A program made the translations under genes and the position numbers. Positions 44,914-54,370 of a stretch of 64,000 bases of DNA are shown here, in pieces; within the stretch, counting starts at the first letter, position 1; each line of letters opens with the position of its first letter. A model generated the notes under the pieces. It was not told the origin of the DNA and ran no database searches. It was given only the letters and a program-made list of their open reading frames with translations. This DNA comes from Micromonospora zamorensis (GTDB taxonomy: Bacteria; Actinomycetota; Actinomycetes; Mycobacteriales; Micromonosporaceae), in NCBI RefSeq assembly GCF_900090275.1, contig NZ_LT607755.1, positions 5,642,001 to 5,706,000 on the forward strand, written 5' to 3'.

Positions 44914-45720
44914 TCAGACGTCGACAGGCGACGGCGCGGTCAGGTGCTGGCGGGCGAACTCCAGCGCGGCGCGCAGGTCGGCCTCGCGCACCGCGCGGCT
45001 CTTCGCGCCCCGGGTGGCGACCTCCACCGCCACCGACCCGGTGAAGCCGCGCCCGGCCAGCGAGGAGAGCAGCTCACCGCACGGCTGGGTGCCACGACCG
45101 GGCACCAGGTGCTCGTCGCGGCCCTCACCGGTGCCGTCGCCGAGGTGCACGTGCGCCAGGCCGGCGCCCATCCGGTCGGCCATCTCCAGCGGGTCGCTGT
45201 GCGAGGCCGCGCAGTGCGACAGATCCAGGGTGTACGACGGGTAGCCGGTGTCGGTGGGATCCCAACCCGGGACGTACGGGACGAACTGCCGACCTGCCAT
45301 CCGCACCGGGTACATGTTCTCCACGGCGAAGCGCAGCCCGGGGAACCGGTCCCCGACGGTGGCCAACCCCTCGGTGAAGTTGCGCGCGTAGTCCCGCTGC
45401 CAGGTGAACGGCGGGTGCACCACGACGGTCGGCGCCTCCAGCGTCTCGGCCAGCTCGGCGGCCTTGCGCAACCGCTCCCACGGGTCCGGGCTCCACACCC
45501 GCTGGGTGACCAGCAGGCAGGGCGCGTGCACCGAGAGCACCGGCACGCCGTAGTGCTCCGAGAGGCCGCGCAGCGCGCCAACGTCCTGGCTGACCACGTC
45601 GGTCCAGACCATCACCTCGACGCCGTCGTAGCCGAGTGCCGCAGCCAGTTGGAACGCCGCCGCGGTCGGCTCGGGAAAGACCGACGAGCTGGACAGGAGC
45701 ACGGGAACGCGGGAAGTCAC
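44914..45720 (-). CDS. sugar phosphate isomerase/epimerase-like TIM-barrel protein
   Basis: 268 aa xylose-isomerase-like AP_endonuc_2 fold. Metal ligands are suggested by [52 protein letters not shown] and AVEVATRG. No nuclease evidence; probably a sugar or inositol isomerase. It starts at GTG 45720 with TACGCT 7 nt upstream. Confidence 0.85.
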   Translation of the reverse strand: MTSRVPVLLSSSSVFPEPTAAAFQLAAALGYDGVEVMVWTDVVSQDVGALRGLSEHYGVPVLSVHAPCLLVTQRVWSPDPWERLRKAAELAETLEAPTVVVHPPFTWQRDYARNFTEGLATVGDRFPGLRFAVENMYPVRMAGRQFVPYVPGWDPTDTGYPSYTLDLSHCAASHSDPLEMADRMGAGLAHVHLGDGTGEGRDEHLVPGRGTQPCGELLSSLAGRGFTGSVAVEVATRGAKSRAVREADLRAALEFARQHLTAPSPVDV

Positions 45721-45727
45721 ATCAACC

Positions 45728-45733
45728 AGCGTA
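45728..45733 (-). promoter_or_regulatory. -10 hexamer TACGCT, leaderless isomerase gene
   Basis: TACGCT, 7 nt, GTG 45720. Confidence 0.58.
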
Positions 45734-45795
45734 GCCCGGCAGCGCCCGGGACATCGTGACGAGCGCCGGCAAACCGACCGAAACCGGGAGCCCGC

Positions 45796-46740
45796 TCAGA
45801 TCGGTTCGAGTTGATCCAGCCGACGGAGGATGACCCCCTCGCGCAGCGCCCACGGACAGATGTCCAGCGAGTCCAGATCCAGGCGGCGCATCACCGCCTC
45901 GGCGACCACCGCGCCGGCCAGCAACTGGTGGGCCCGACCCGCACTGACACCCTCCAGCTCCATGAGCTGCGCCGGTGGGATGTGCCGAATGAAACCGATG
46001 ACCTGCCGCAACCCGGCGCGGGTCAGGCTGCGACGCACCCAGAGCCCCGAACCGGACGGTGCCGCCCCGGCCAGTCGGGCCAGGGTGCGGAACGTCTTCG
46101 AGGTGGCCACCGTCCGATCCCAGCCGACCTCGGTCATCTGGTCGACCACCTTGTCCAGCCGGCCGTCCACGTACTCGCGGAGCTTCTCGACGGCCTCCGC
46201 CGACGGCGGGGCCGCGCTGGCCGGGTCGACCCGCAGTCGCTCCCGGGTCAGCCGGCCGGCGCCGAGCGGCAGCGAGACCGCGGCGGCAGGGTCCTCGTCG
46301 ATCCCGGCGGCGATCTCCAGGGAGCCACCGCCGATGTCCAGCACCAGCAGCCGACCGGCCGACCAGCCGAACCACCGCCGCACGGCCAGGAACGTCATCC
46401 GCGCCTCGTCCGCGCCGGAGAGCACCGCCAGCCGTACCCCCGTCTCGTCCCGGACCCGGGCGAGCACGTCGGCCGCGTTGGTGGCGTCGCGCACCGCGGA
46501 CGTGGCGAACGCGATGAGGTCGTCGGCCTCCAGCCCGGCGGCCGCCGCCTTCGCCATGCCGACGGCCTTGACCAGCCCGTCGGCGCCCGCCTCGGTCAGC
46601 GCACCGTCGGGGCCGATCTGCTCGGCCAGCCGGAGCACCACCTTCTCGGAGTGCGCCGGCCACGGGTGCGCGCCGTGGTGCGCGTCAACCACGAGGAGGT
46701 GCACCGTGTTGGATCCAACGTCGAGGACACCCAGTCGCAT
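45796..46740 (-). CDS. ppx: Ppx/GppA-family exopolyphosphatase
   Basis: 314 aa, ASKHA fold. Phosphate-binding loops [15 protein letters not shown] and [14 protein letters not shown], catalytic Glu region [23 protein letters not shown]. The short form lacks the C-terminal HD domain, as in mycobacterial Ppx1. It removes terminal phosphate from polyphosphate or pppGpp. ATG 46740 with TAGGGT 7 nt before. It lies about 3 kb from the phosphate regulon genes. Confidence 0.85.
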   Translation of the reverse strand: MRLGVLDVGSNTVHLLVVDAHHGAHPWPAHSEKVVLRLAEQIGPDGALTEAGADGLVKAVGMAKAAAAGLEADDLIAFATSAVRDATNAADVLARVRDETGVRLAVLSGADEARMTFLAVRRWFGWSAGRLLVLDIGGGSLEIAAGIDEDPAAAVSLPLGAGRLTRERLRVDPASAAPPSAEAVEKLREYVDGRLDKVVDQMTEVGWDRTVATSKTFRTLARLAGAAPSGSGLWVRRSLTRAGLRQVIGFIRHIPPAQLMELEGVSAGRAHQLLAGAVVAEAVMRRLDLDSLDICPWALREGVILRRLDQLEPI

Positions 46741-46747
46741 GGTGAAG

Positions 46748-46753
46748 ACCCTA
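46748..46753 (-). promoter_or_regulatory. -10 hexamer TAGGGT, leaderless ppx
   Basis: TAGGGT, 7 nt, ATG 46740. Confidence 0.6.
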
Positions 46754-46801
46754 GGCGCAACACGTTTGCGCGGCTCGCCGGCCTGCGGACGTCACCGCGC
46801 G

Positions 46802-46807
46802 TACGCT
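46802..46807 (+). promoter_or_regulatory. -10 hexamer TACGCT, leaderless Cys-rich protein gene
   Basis: TACGCT, 7 nt, GTG 46815; divergent from the ppx hexamer 49 nt away. Confidence 0.6.
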
Positions 46808-46814
46808 GGGCCGG

Positions 46815-47618
46815 GTGACGATGGAGCTCCGTGTGCTGGTGGACGACCCGGGCGATCCGCGCAGTCGCGAGGTGCCACTGGATTTTCCCCGGGAGTGGAT
46901 CGAGTTCGCCGACCCGGCTGACGAGACGCACCTGATCCGGGCCGACCTGACCTGGCTGCTCTCCCGCTGGACCTGCATCTTCGGCAAGGGCTGCCACGGC
47001 ATCATCGCCGGTCGGGCCTCCGACGGTTGCTGCTCGCACGGGGCGTTCTTCACCGACCCGGACGACGAGAAGCGGGTCCGCAACGCCGTCAAGCGGCTCA
47101 CCCCGGAGACCTGGCAGCACTTCCGGCGCGGGTTCAAGAACTGGACCGACGAGGACACCATCGACGGCAAGAACCCGGCCCGCCGCACCGCCACGCAGGG
47201 CGCCGAGGGCCCGTGCGTGTTCCTCAACGACGCCGACTTCGCCGGCGGCGGTGGCTGCGCTCTGCACGGCCAGGCGTTGCGCGACGGCGTGCACCCGCTG
47301 GAATACAAGCCGGACGTCTGTTGGCAGTTGCCGATCCGCCGCGATCAGGACTGGGTCAAGCGCCCGGACAACTCCAAGGTGCTGGTCTCCACCCTGTCCG
47401 AGTTCGACCGGCGGGGCTGGGGAGCCGGCGGGCACGATCTGGACTGGTGGTGCACCTCCTCGACGGACGCGCACGTCGGCGCCGAGCCGATGTACCTGTC
47501 GTACGGGCCGGAGCTGACCGCGCTGATCGGCGCCGCCGCGTACGAGCGGCTGGCCGAGCTGTGCGCGGCCCGGACGAATCAGGGGATGGTCGCCCCGCAC
47601 CCCGCCGACCAACTGTGA
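46815..47618 (+). CDS. conserved Cys-rich protein, possible metal or Fe-S protein
   Basis: 267 aa, function unknown. Cysteines cluster as CIFGKGC, GCC, PCVFL, GCALHG, VCWQL and WWCTS, a pattern resembling the DUF3109-type C-x5-C...CC set and suggesting a bound metal or Fe-S centre. No TM, no signal peptide. Trp/Asp-rich and predicted soluble. It ends in GTGA overlap with the next small ORF. Confidence 0.75.
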   Translation: MTMELRVLVDDPGDPRSREVPLDFPREWIEFADPADETHLIRADLTWLLSRWTCIFGKGCHGIIAGRASDGCCSHGAFFTDPDDEKRVRNAVKRLTPETWQHFRRGFKNWTDEDTIDGKNPARRTATQGAEGPCVFLNDADFAGGGGCALHGQALRDGVHPLEYKPDVCWQLPIRRDQDWVKRPDNSKVLVSTLSEFDRRGWGAGGHDLDWWCTSSTDAHVGAEPMYLSYGPELTALIGAAAYERLAELCAARTNQGMVAPHPADQL

Positions 47619-47815
47619 CGCGGCCACGCGACGACGACCCTGCACGGCGAGACGCCACCGACTTCGGCGGCCTCGCGGACGAGATCATCAACCGCCACGC
47701 CGCGCTGCTCGCTCGCTTGGAGAGCGACGCCACGACGGCTGCGGACGAGGAGCCCGGGGCATCGGGTGGGACGCCTTTGGAGCTGACTCGTCTACGACAT
47801 CGGCGGACAGCCTGA
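47615..47815 (+). CDS. small hypothetical protein coupled to Cys-rich protein
   Basis: 66 aa from the GTG that overlaps the previous TGA. Acidic and charged: [31 protein letters not shown], which predicts a short amphipathic helix. No recognised domain. Translational coupling and the terminator directly after it argue that it is real; a partner subunit or chaperone is possible. Confidence 0.55.
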   Translation: MTRPRDDDPARRDATDFGGLADEIINRHAALLARLESDATTAADEEPGASGGTPLELTRLRHRRTA

Positions 47816-47847
47816 AGGGGCCCGCGCCGAGCGCAGGCCCCTTCAGG
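47811..47847. terminator. bidirectional terminator
   Basis: 12-bp perfect stem CCTGAAGGGGCC / GGCCCCTTCAGG with a 13-nt loop, between the convergent small ORF and phoP. Confidence 0.88.
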
Positions 47848-47855
47848 TACGCCGA

Positions 47856-48557
47856 TCACGGCTCGAACTTGTAGCCCAGGCCCCGGACGGTGACGATGAA
47901 ACGCGGCGCGGACGGCTCCGGCTCGATCTTGGAGCGCAAGCGCTTGACGTGCACGTCCAACGTCTTGGTGTCACCGACGTAGTCGGCCCCCCAGACCCGG
48001 TCGATGAGCTGGCCACGGGTCAGCACCCGGCCCGCGTTGCGCAGCAGCAGCTCCAGCAGCTCGAACTCCTTCAACGGCAGCTGCACAGCGCCGCCGTCGA
48101 CGGTCACCACGTGCCGCTCGATGTCCATCCGCACCGGCCCGGCGGCCAGCGTCGGGGCACCCGCCTCGGCCACCTCCGGGCTCTGCCGGCGCAGCACCGC
48201 CCGGATCCGGGCGACCAGTTCCCGCGGCGAGTACGGCTTGGTGACGTAGTCGTCGGCGCCGATCTCCAGCCCGACCACCTTGTCGATCTCGCTGTCCCGG
48301 GCGGTGACCATGATGATCGGCACGGCCGAGCGCTGCCGCAGTTGCCGGCAGACCTCGGTCCCCGACATCTCGGGCAACATCAGGTCGAGCAGCACGATGT
48401 CGGCGCCGGTCCGGTCGAACTCGGTGAGGGCGTCGGTTCCGGTCGCGGCGACCGAAACCTCGAAACCCTCCTTACGGAGCATGTACGACAAGGCGTCGGA
48501 GAACGACTCCTCGTCCTCGACCACGAGAACGCGGCTCAACGGGGATTTCCTTTCCAT
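47856..48557 (-). CDS. phoP: phosphate response regulator PhoP (OmpR family)
   Basis: 233 aa. Receiver (RVLVVEDEESFSD, phospho-Asp in DIVLLDLMLPEMSG, Lys in YVTKPYSPRELVARI) and winged helix (LPLKEFELLELLLRNAGRVLTRGQLIDRVWGADYVGDTKTLDVHVKRLRSKIEPE). Nearly the same as Streptomyces PhoP. ATG 48557 lies 5 nt after the phoR stop; TTG 48539 after AAAGGAAA would give the family's usual N-terminus (LSRVLVVEDE). Controls the Pho regulon via PHO boxes. Confidence 0.93.
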   Translation of the reverse strand: MERKSPLSRVLVVEDEESFSDALSYMLRKEGFEVSVAATGTDALTEFDRTGADIVLLDLMLPEMSGTEVCRQLRQRSAVPIIMVTARDSEIDKVVGLEIGADDYVTKPYSPRELVARIRAVLRRQSPEVAEAGAPTLAAGPVRMDIERHVVTVDGGAVQLPLKEFELLELLLRNAGRVLTRGQLIDRVWGADYVGDTKTLDVHVKRLRSKIEPEPSAPRFIVTVRGLGYKFEP

Positions 48558-48562
48558 TGCTG

Positions 48563-49846
48563 TCAGACCTGCCGTAGCCCAGTCGGACCGGACTCGATCC
48601 CAACCGGCGGCAGTGTCGCCAGGAGGTCGTCCGGTGGACTGGCAGGCAGCCGGAGGGTGAACGTCGATCCACCACCAAGAGTGCTCGACACCTCGACCCG
48701 TCCGCCATGGTTGCTCGCGATGTGTTTCACGATCGCCAGCCCGAGCCCGGTGCCACCGGTGGCACGCGAGCGGGCCTGGTCGGCCCGGTAGAACCGTTCG
48801 AAGATCCGGTCCACGTCGGTGGGCGCGATGCCGATGCCCTGGTCAGCGACGGCGATCTCGACGTGCTCGTCGTCGCCGCGCAGGGTGACCCGCACCGCGG
48901 TGTCCGCGCCGGAGTAGTTGATGGCGTTCTCCACAAGGTTTGCCACCGCCGTGGCGAGTTGCGAGTCGCTGCCGTACGCGGTGAGGCCCCGCTGACCGTC
49001 CACGGTCACCGCGACACCTCGGGCGGAGGCGGTGGTGCGGGTCCGATCGACGACCTCGGCGATCACCCAGTCCAGCGCGACCGGCTCCGGTGGCGGCTGC
49101 GGTTCGGCGCCCTGCAACCGGGTCAACTCCAACAACTCCTGCACCAGCCGGCCCAGCCGGGTCGACTCGTGCTGGATCCGTTCGGCGAACCGGCGGGCGG
49201 CCACCAGGTCCTCGGAGAGGTCGGGCGCCGCCGCGTCGGCCGGTTCGGTCGCGTCCAGCAGGGCCTCGGCCAGCAGTTGAAGCGCGCCGATCGGGGTCTT
49301 CAGCTCGTGGCTCACGTTGGCCACGAAGTCGCGTCGCACCCGGGTCAGCCGGTGCGACTCGGTCACGTCGACCGCCTCGACGGCGACGAAACCGTTGCCC
49401 AGACCCATCGCCCGCAGGTGCACGCCGAGCGGGTTCTCGCCCGCGCTGTCGCGACCTCGGGGCAGGTCAAGCTCGATCTCGCGCCGCACGCCGGTGCGTC
49501 GCACCTGGCCGGCAAGGGTACGGATCAGCGGGTGCGCGGCTATCGAGCCGGGGCTGCTGCCGGCACGGAGAAGCCCCATCGCGCGGGCGGCCGGGTTGAT
49601 CAGCACGGGCTCGTCGTCGTTGTCGAGTACCACGACACCAGCCCGGAGCGAGTCGATCGTCCGGCGGCCGAGGCCGGTCTGCTGCTCGTCGGCTATCGCG
49701 GGCCTCCCCCTGCTCCAGCGGGAGCTCGCGCCGCCCGTCGACGTGGAGCGGCCGTCCCGCGCAGGCAGGAACCGGGGCAGCAGGAAACCGGCGGCCAACC
49801 CGGCCACCAACGCCACGGCGACCACGACCGCCACTGCCCACTCCAC
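48563..49846 (-). CDS. phoR: phosphate sensor histidine kinase PhoR
   Basis: 427 aa. One N-terminal TM (WAVAVVVAVALVAGLAAGFLL) with almost no extracellular part, PAS-like region, HisKA with His in DFVANVSHELKTPIGALQLL, and HATPase boxes NLVENAINYSG, DQGIGIAPTD and GGTGLGLAIVKH. Pairs with PhoP. GTG start with TACGAT 6 nt upstream. Divergent from phoU. Confidence 0.93.
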   Translation of the reverse strand: MEWAVAVVVAVALVAGLAAGFLLPRFLPARDGRSTSTGGASSRWSRGRPAIADEQQTGLGRRTIDSLRAGVVVLDNDDEPVLINPAARAMGLLRAGSSPGSIAAHPLIRTLAGQVRRTGVRREIELDLPRGRDSAGENPLGVHLRAMGLGNGFVAVEAVDVTESHRLTRVRRDFVANVSHELKTPIGALQLLAEALLDATEPADAAAPDLSEDLVAARRFAERIQHESTRLGRLVQELLELTRLQGAEPQPPPEPVALDWVIAEVVDRTRTTASARGVAVTVDGQRGLTAYGSDSQLATAVANLVENAINYSGADTAVRVTLRGDDEHVEIAVADQGIGIAPTDVDRIFERFYRADQARSRATGGTGLGLAIVKHIASNHGGRVEVSSTLGGGSTFTLRLPASPPDDLLATLPPVGIESGPTGLRQV

Positions 49847-49852
49847 CCGGCG

Positions 49853-49858
49853 ATCGTA
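49853..49858 (-). promoter_or_regulatory. -10 hexamer TACGAT, leaderless phoR
   Basis: TACGAT, 6 nt, GTG 49846; this is the phoRP promoter, with PHO repeats about 70 nt upstream. Confidence 0.6.
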
Positions 49859-49918
49859 GGGTCATTGTTAACCTGGCTACCACACAGATCGGGACGAACC
49901 ACCCTCACTTTCAGAACT

Positions 49919-49961
49919 GTTCACCCCCGCGTCTGGCGTCGTTCACCGTGGTTCATCCGGG
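49919..49961. promoter_or_regulatory. PHO-box direct repeats between phoR and phoU
   Basis: GTTCACCCCCG (49919-49929), a degenerate unit, GTTCACCGTGG (49941-49951) and GTTCATCCGG (49951-49960). The first and third are 22 nt apart, two PhoP units of 11. The site would let PhoP control both divergent transcripts. Confidence 0.78.
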
Positions 49962-50047
49962 GTCCGTCCGAGCGCCCTACCGTTGGCGTCGCACCTGCTC
50001 AACCCCCTGCGCCGGCACCCGTCGGCGGCGACCGACCACAGGACGTG

Positions 50048-50704
50048 ATGATGCGCGACGAGTTCCGGGCCGACCTCCAGATCGTCAGCCAACTGCTGGT
50101 GGACATGGCGGAGGGCGTCCGCGCCGCCATGCGCCAGGCCACCCGGGCCCTGCTCACCGCCGACCGGCAGGCCGCCGAGACGGTCATCGAGCGGGACGCC
50201 GAGATCGACGACCTCTACCGGCACGTCGAGGAGCGGGTCTGTGACCTGCTCGCCCGACAGGCGCCGGTCGCCTCCGACCTCCGGGCGATGATCACCGCGC
50301 TGCACGTGGCCGCTGATCTCGAACGGATGGGCGACCTGGCCGAGCACGTGGCGAAGACCGCGCTGCGCCGGCACCCCTCCCCGGCCGTCCCGGCCGAGCT
50401 ACGGACGGTCTTCACCGAGATGTCCGAGATCGCCGACCGGATGGCGGTGAAGATCGGCTCGGTGCTGGCGAAGCCCGACGTCGACCTCGCCAGCGAGCTG
50501 GACGGCGACGACGACGCCATGGACGAGCTGCACAAGAACCTGTTCGCGGTGCTGCTCGGCGACGACTGGCCGTACGGGGTGGAGACCGCGATCGACGCCA
50601 CCCTGCTGGGTCGCTTCTACGAGCGCTTCGCCGACCACGCGGTCAACGCCGGCGAGCACGTGATCTACCTGATCACCGGGCAGAGCGCGCCCACCAGCAA
50701 CTGA
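50048..50704 (+). CDS. phoU: phosphate signalling protein PhoU
   Basis: 218 aa, two PhoU three-helix repeats (MRDEFRADLQIVSQLLVDMAEGV... and AELRTVFTEMSEIADRM...) with the metal-contact sequences ALHVAADLERMGDLAEH and RFYERFADHAVNAGEHV. It restrains the phosphate response via PhoR. Starts at one of the two consecutive ATGs. Divergent from phoRP, as in Streptomyces. Confidence 0.94.
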   Translation: MMRDEFRADLQIVSQLLVDMAEGVRAAMRQATRALLTADRQAAETVIERDAEIDDLYRHVEERVCDLLARQAPVASDLRAMITALHVAADLERMGDLAEHVAKTALRRHPSPAVPAELRTVFTEMSEIADRMAVKIGSVLAKPDVDLASELDGDDDAMDELHKNLFAVLLGDDWPYGVETAIDATLLGRFYERFADHAVNAGEHVIYLITGQSAPTSN

Positions 50705-50716
50705 CGTACGAGACGA

Positions 50717-50762
50717 GAAAGGGCCCCCGGTCATCGCTTGGCGCGTGACAGGGGGCCCTTTC
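50717..50762. terminator. bidirectional terminator phoU / gpmA
   Basis: 12-bp perfect arms GAAAGGGCCCCC and GGGGGCCCTTTC, ending in T-rich sequence. Confidence 0.88.
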
Positions 50763-50769
50763 CGACAGC

Positions 50770-51537
50770 TCAGCGGCCCTGGTTGGCCACCGCCGCGGCG
50801 GCTGCCTTCGCGGCGATCGGGTCGAGGTAGGTGCCGCCCAACGTGAGCGGGCGCAGCTGCGGGTCGAGGTCGTAGCGCAGCGGGATGCCCGTCGGGATGT
50901 TGAGCTTGGCGATCGCCTCGTCGGAGATCTGGTCGAGGTGCTTGACCAGGGCGCGCAGCGAGTTGCCGTGCGCGGCCACCAGCACCGTCCGGCCGGCCAG
51001 GATGTCCGGCACGATCGAGTCGTACCAGTAGGGCAGCATCCGGTCGACGACGTCCTTGAGGCACTCCGTACGCGGCATCAGCTCGGTCGGCAGCAGCGCG
51101 TAGCGGGGGTCACCCACCTGCGACCACTCGTCGTCGTCCGCGATCGGCGGCGGCGGCGTGTCGTACGACCGGCGCCAGAGCATGAACTGCTCCTCGCCGT
51201 ACTCGTCGAGGGTCTGCTTCTTGTTCTTGCCCTGCAGGGCGCCGTAGTGCCGCTCGTTGAGCCGCCACGACCGGCGCACCGCGATCCAGTGCCGGTCGGC
51301 GGCGTTGAGCGCCAGCTCGGCGGTGCGGATCGCACGGCGCATGACGCTGGTGTGCACGACATCCGGCAGCAGGCTGTGCTCGCGCATCAGCTCACCGCCG
51401 CGCCTCGCCTCGCCCTCGCCCTTCTCGGTCAGGTCGACGTCCACCCAACCGGTGAAGAGGTTCTTGGCATTCCAGTCGCTCTCACCGTGTCGCAGCAGGA
51501 CCAGCGTCCCGACGGTGGGCCCTTCGCTCGCAGTCAT
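50770..51537 (-). CDS. gpmA: 2,3-bisphosphoglycerate-dependent phosphoglycerate mutase
   Basis: 255 aa glycolytic enzyme interconverting 3- and 2-phosphoglycerate. Phospho-His in [20 protein letters not shown], acid Glu in [13 protein letters not shown], second His in [18 protein letters not shown] 51537 has CAGGAT 7 nt upstream; ATG 51546 is the alternative. Confidence 0.96.
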   Translation of the reverse strand: MTASEGPTVGTLVLLRHGESDWNAKNLFTGWVDVDLTEKGEGEARRGGELMREHSLLPDVVHTSVMRRAIRTAELALNAADRHWIAVRRSWRLNERHYGALQGKNKKQTLDEYGEEQFMLWRRSYDTPPPPIADDDEWSQVGDPRYALLPTELMPRTECLKDVVDRMLPYWYDSIVPDILAGRTVLVAAHGNSLRALVKHLDQISDEAIAKLNIPTGIPLRYDLDPQLRPLTLGGTYLDPIAAKAAAAAVANQGR

Positions 51538-51689
51538 GCGGATCATCCTGCCTCAACCGCCGAGGGGACACGCGGGCAGCCGTCGTGACGACCACCACGT
51601 GAAAATCCGGGTGACCAGCGGCTCGGCCCGCCACTAGGGTTGTAAGGCGCGACAGTCATATCGGTCATTACTTGCAAGCGGGGCGCCAT

Positions 51690-52976
51690 ATGCGGACGAT
51701 GCGGAGCTGGTTCCGGGACACCACCGGCGGCCTGCCCACCACCTTCTGGTACCTGTGGTCGGGCACCCTGATCAACCGGCTCGGCTCGTTCGTCCTCGTG
51801 TTCCTCGCCATCTACCTGACCCAGGAACGCGGCTTCTCGGCCTCGCAGGCCGGGTTGGTGATCGGCCTGTGGGGCGTCGGCGGCGCGTTCGGCACCACCG
51901 CCGGCGGCACTCTCGCGGACCGGTGGGGCCGGCGACCGACGTTGCTCACCGCACACGTGGGCGCCGCCGCGATGATGCTCGGCCTCGGCCTGGCCCGGGA
52001 CCTCTGGGCGGTGGCGCTGGGCGCCCTGCTGCTCGGCATGTTCGCCGAGGCGGCCCGACCCGCGTTCGGCGCGATGATGATCGACGTGGTGCCGGCGAAG
52101 GACCGGCTGCGGGCGTTCTCGCTCAACTACTGGGCGATCAACCTGGGCTTCGCCTGCGCCGCCGTCCTCGCCGGTCTCGCCGCGCAGGCGGACTACCTGC
52201 TGTTGTTCGTGGTCGACGCGGCCACCATGCTGATCACCGCGCTGATCATTTTCAGCCGGGTGCCGGAGACCCGACAGGCCCGTTCGGTCACCGCCACCGC
52301 AACCACCACGGCTCCGCGCGGCGCCCTGCGCACGATCCTCACCGACCGGGTCTACCTCGGCTTCGTGGCACTCAACCTGTTCGCCGCGCTGGTCTTCCTC
52401 CAGCACATCTCGATGCTGCCGATCGCGATGGGCGACGACGGCCTGAGCCCGGCCACCTACGGCTCGGTGATCGCGCTGAACGGCATCCTGATCGTGGTCG
52501 GCCAGCTCTTCGTGCCCCGACTGATCCGGGGCCGGAGCCGCTCACACGTGCTCGCGCTGGCGTCCGTGGTGATGGGCGTCGGGTTCGGGCTGACCGCGTT
52601 CGCCGGCACCGCCTGGTTCTACGGGCTGACCGTGCTGATCTGGACGGTGGGCGAGATGCTGAACTCGCCGTCCAACTCCACTCTGATCGCTGAGCTCTCC
52701 CCCGCCGAGCTGCGCGGCCGCTACCAGGGCGTCTTCTCCCTCTCCTGGCAGATCGCCGGGGCCAGCGCGCCGATCCTGGGCGGCCTGGTGCGCGAGCACA
52801 TCGGCAACGACGCGCTCTGGTACGGCTGCGCCGCGCTCGGCGTCGTGACCGCGGTGGCCCACCTCGTGTCGGGGCCGGCCCGGGAGCGGCGTGCCGCCGC
52901 GCTGCGCCGCTCCGGCGAGGCGCTGACACCGGTCACCGCCACCCGGGGGTCCCAGCCCGCCGAGGCTGCCGTCTGA
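51690..52976 (+). CDS. MFS transporter, paralog 1
   Basis: 428 aa, 12 TM. Loop 2-3 motif GGTLADRWGRRPTLL and the second-half loop. It starts MRTMRSWFRDTTGGLPTTFWYLWSGTLINRLGSFV, closely matching the next gene. Multidrug-type drug/H+ antiport is likely; substrate unknown. The ATG is in a region without a strong ribosome site. Confidence 0.88.
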   Translation: MRTMRSWFRDTTGGLPTTFWYLWSGTLINRLGSFVLVFLAIYLTQERGFSASQAGLVIGLWGVGGAFGTTAGGTLADRWGRRPTLLTAHVGAAAMMLGLGLARDLWAVALGALLLGMFAEAARPAFGAMMIDVVPAKDRLRAFSLNYWAINLGFACAAVLAGLAAQADYLLLFVVDAATMLITALIIFSRVPETRQARSVTATATTTAPRGALRTILTDRVYLGFVALNLFAALVFLQHISMLPIAMGDDGLSPATYGSVIALNGILIVVGQLFVPRLIRGRSRSHVLALASVVMGVGFGLTAFAGTAWFYGLTVLIWTVGEMLNSPSNSTLIAELSPAELRGRYQGVFSLSWQIAGASAPILGGLVREHIGNDALWYGCAALGVVTAVAHLVSGPARERRAAALRRSGEALTPVTATRGSQPAEAAV

Positions 52977-52982
52977 CGACAC

Positions 52983-52997
52983 GCCCGAGGTTCGGGC
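52983..52997 (+). terminator. weak hairpin between MFS paralogs
   Basis: GCCCGA/TCGGGC with a 3-nt loop; only 6 bp, so partial termination at best. Confidence 0.35.
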
Positions 52998-53074
52998 TTC
53001 AACTGGCGCGAGGCGGCCCGGGTTTTCTACCGTGCAGGTGAAACGGTTAAGAAACTGAACTGTAGGGAGGCCGG

Positions 53075-54370
53075 TTGTACGCCGCGCGGCGCTGGTGGCA
53101 CGACACCGCAGGCGGACTCCCCGCCACCTTCTGGTACCTCTGGGCCGGCCTGCTGATCAACCGGGCCGGCGCCTTCGCCATGCTGTTCCTCTCGCTGTAC
53201 CTCACCGACGTACGCGGGGCGAGCGTCGGGCTGGCCGGCACTGTCGTCGGCGCGTACGGGGCCGGTGGAGCGGCCGGAGTGCTGCTCGGCGGGGTGCTCG
53301 CCGACCGGTGGGGTCGCCGGGCGACGCTGCTCGCCGCGCACCTGGCAACGGCCGCCCTGATGGTGGCGCTCGCCTTCAGCCGACCCCTTCTCCTGATCGC
53401 GGTGCTCGCCGCGCTCGTCGGCGTGGTCCACTCGATGCCCAGCCCGGCGTTCGTCGCGGCGATCGTCGACGTGGTGCCCGCCGAACGCCGCTCACGCGCC
53501 TTCAACCTCCAGTTCTGGGCGTTCAACCTGGGCATGGCTGTCGCCTCGTTGCTCGCCGGGGTGCTGGCCGAGGCGAGCTTCACCGCGCTGTTCCTGGTCG
53601 ACGCCGGTGCCACTCTGACCGCCGCCGCCGTGATCGGCTGGAAGGTGCCGGAAACCCTGCGGCTGGCCAAGCCCACAGCCGACCGTCCGCCGGCCGCTCG
53701 TCCGGCCACCAGGTCCGTCCGGCCCCGCCGGCCAGGGCTGCACACCGCGCTGACCGACCGCACGTTCCTGGTCTTCGTCGGGCTCACCTTCGTGCTGGCC
53801 GTCCTCACCATGCAGACGTCGACGATCATGCCGTTGGCCATGCGGGCGGACGGCCTGGGCCCGTCGGCGTACGGGGTGGTGGTGGCACTCGGCGGCGCGC
53901 TGATCGTGATCGGGCAACTGTTCGTGCCCCGGCTGATCGACCGGCACCGCAAGGACGTCGTGCTGGCCGCCTCCACCGCACTGCTGGCGCTCGGCTTCGG
54001 GGTGCTCGCCGTCGCCGACGAACTGGCCGTCTACCTGGGTGCAGCGGTGGTCTGGACGATCGGCTCGATGCTCGCCGCCCCGCCCAACGCGCAGATCAAC
54101 GCCGACCTGGCACCGCCGCAGTTGCGCGCGCGCTACCAGTCGGTCTTCTACCTGACGTTCCCGGCAGCCGCCTTCATCGCTCCCACCCTCGGCGGAGTGA
54201 GCCTTCAGCACCTCGGCGACCTGCACTGGCTGATCGTGGGTGGGGTGGGCCTGCTGGCCGCGCTCGGGCATCTGCTGGCCGGGCCACCGCGGGAACGACA
54301 CGTCGCGGCGCTGCGTCAGGCCGCCCTGCCGGAATCGACAACAACCGCAGACCGCGTCCCAACGGCGTAA
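53075..54370 (+). CDS. MFS transporter, paralog 2
   Basis: 431 aa, 12 TM. TTG start with GGGAGG upstream. Starts MYAARRWWHDTAGGLPATFWYLWAGLLINRAGAF, then GGVLADRWGRRATLLAAHLATAALM. The shared Trp/Tyr start, DRWGRR and end (GPPRERHVAALRQ versus GPARERRAAALRR) show a tandem duplication with divergence. Confidence 0.88.
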   Translation: MYAARRWWHDTAGGLPATFWYLWAGLLINRAGAFAMLFLSLYLTDVRGASVGLAGTVVGAYGAGGAAGVLLGGVLADRWGRRATLLAAHLATAALMVALAFSRPLLLIAVLAALVGVVHSMPSPAFVAAIVDVVPAERRSRAFNLQFWAFNLGMAVASLLAGVLAEASFTALFLVDAGATLTAAAVIGWKVPETLRLAKPTADRPPAARPATRSVRPRRPGLHTALTDRTFLVFVGLTFVLAVLTMQTSTIMPLAMRADGLGPSAYGVVVALGGALIVIGQLFVPRLIDRHRKDVVLAASTALLALGFGVLAVADELAVYLGAAVVWTIGSMLAAPPNAQINADLAPPQLRARYQSVFYLTFPAAAFIAPTLGGVSLQHLGDLHWLIVGGVGLLAALGHLLAGPPRERHVAALRQAALPESTTTADRVPTA

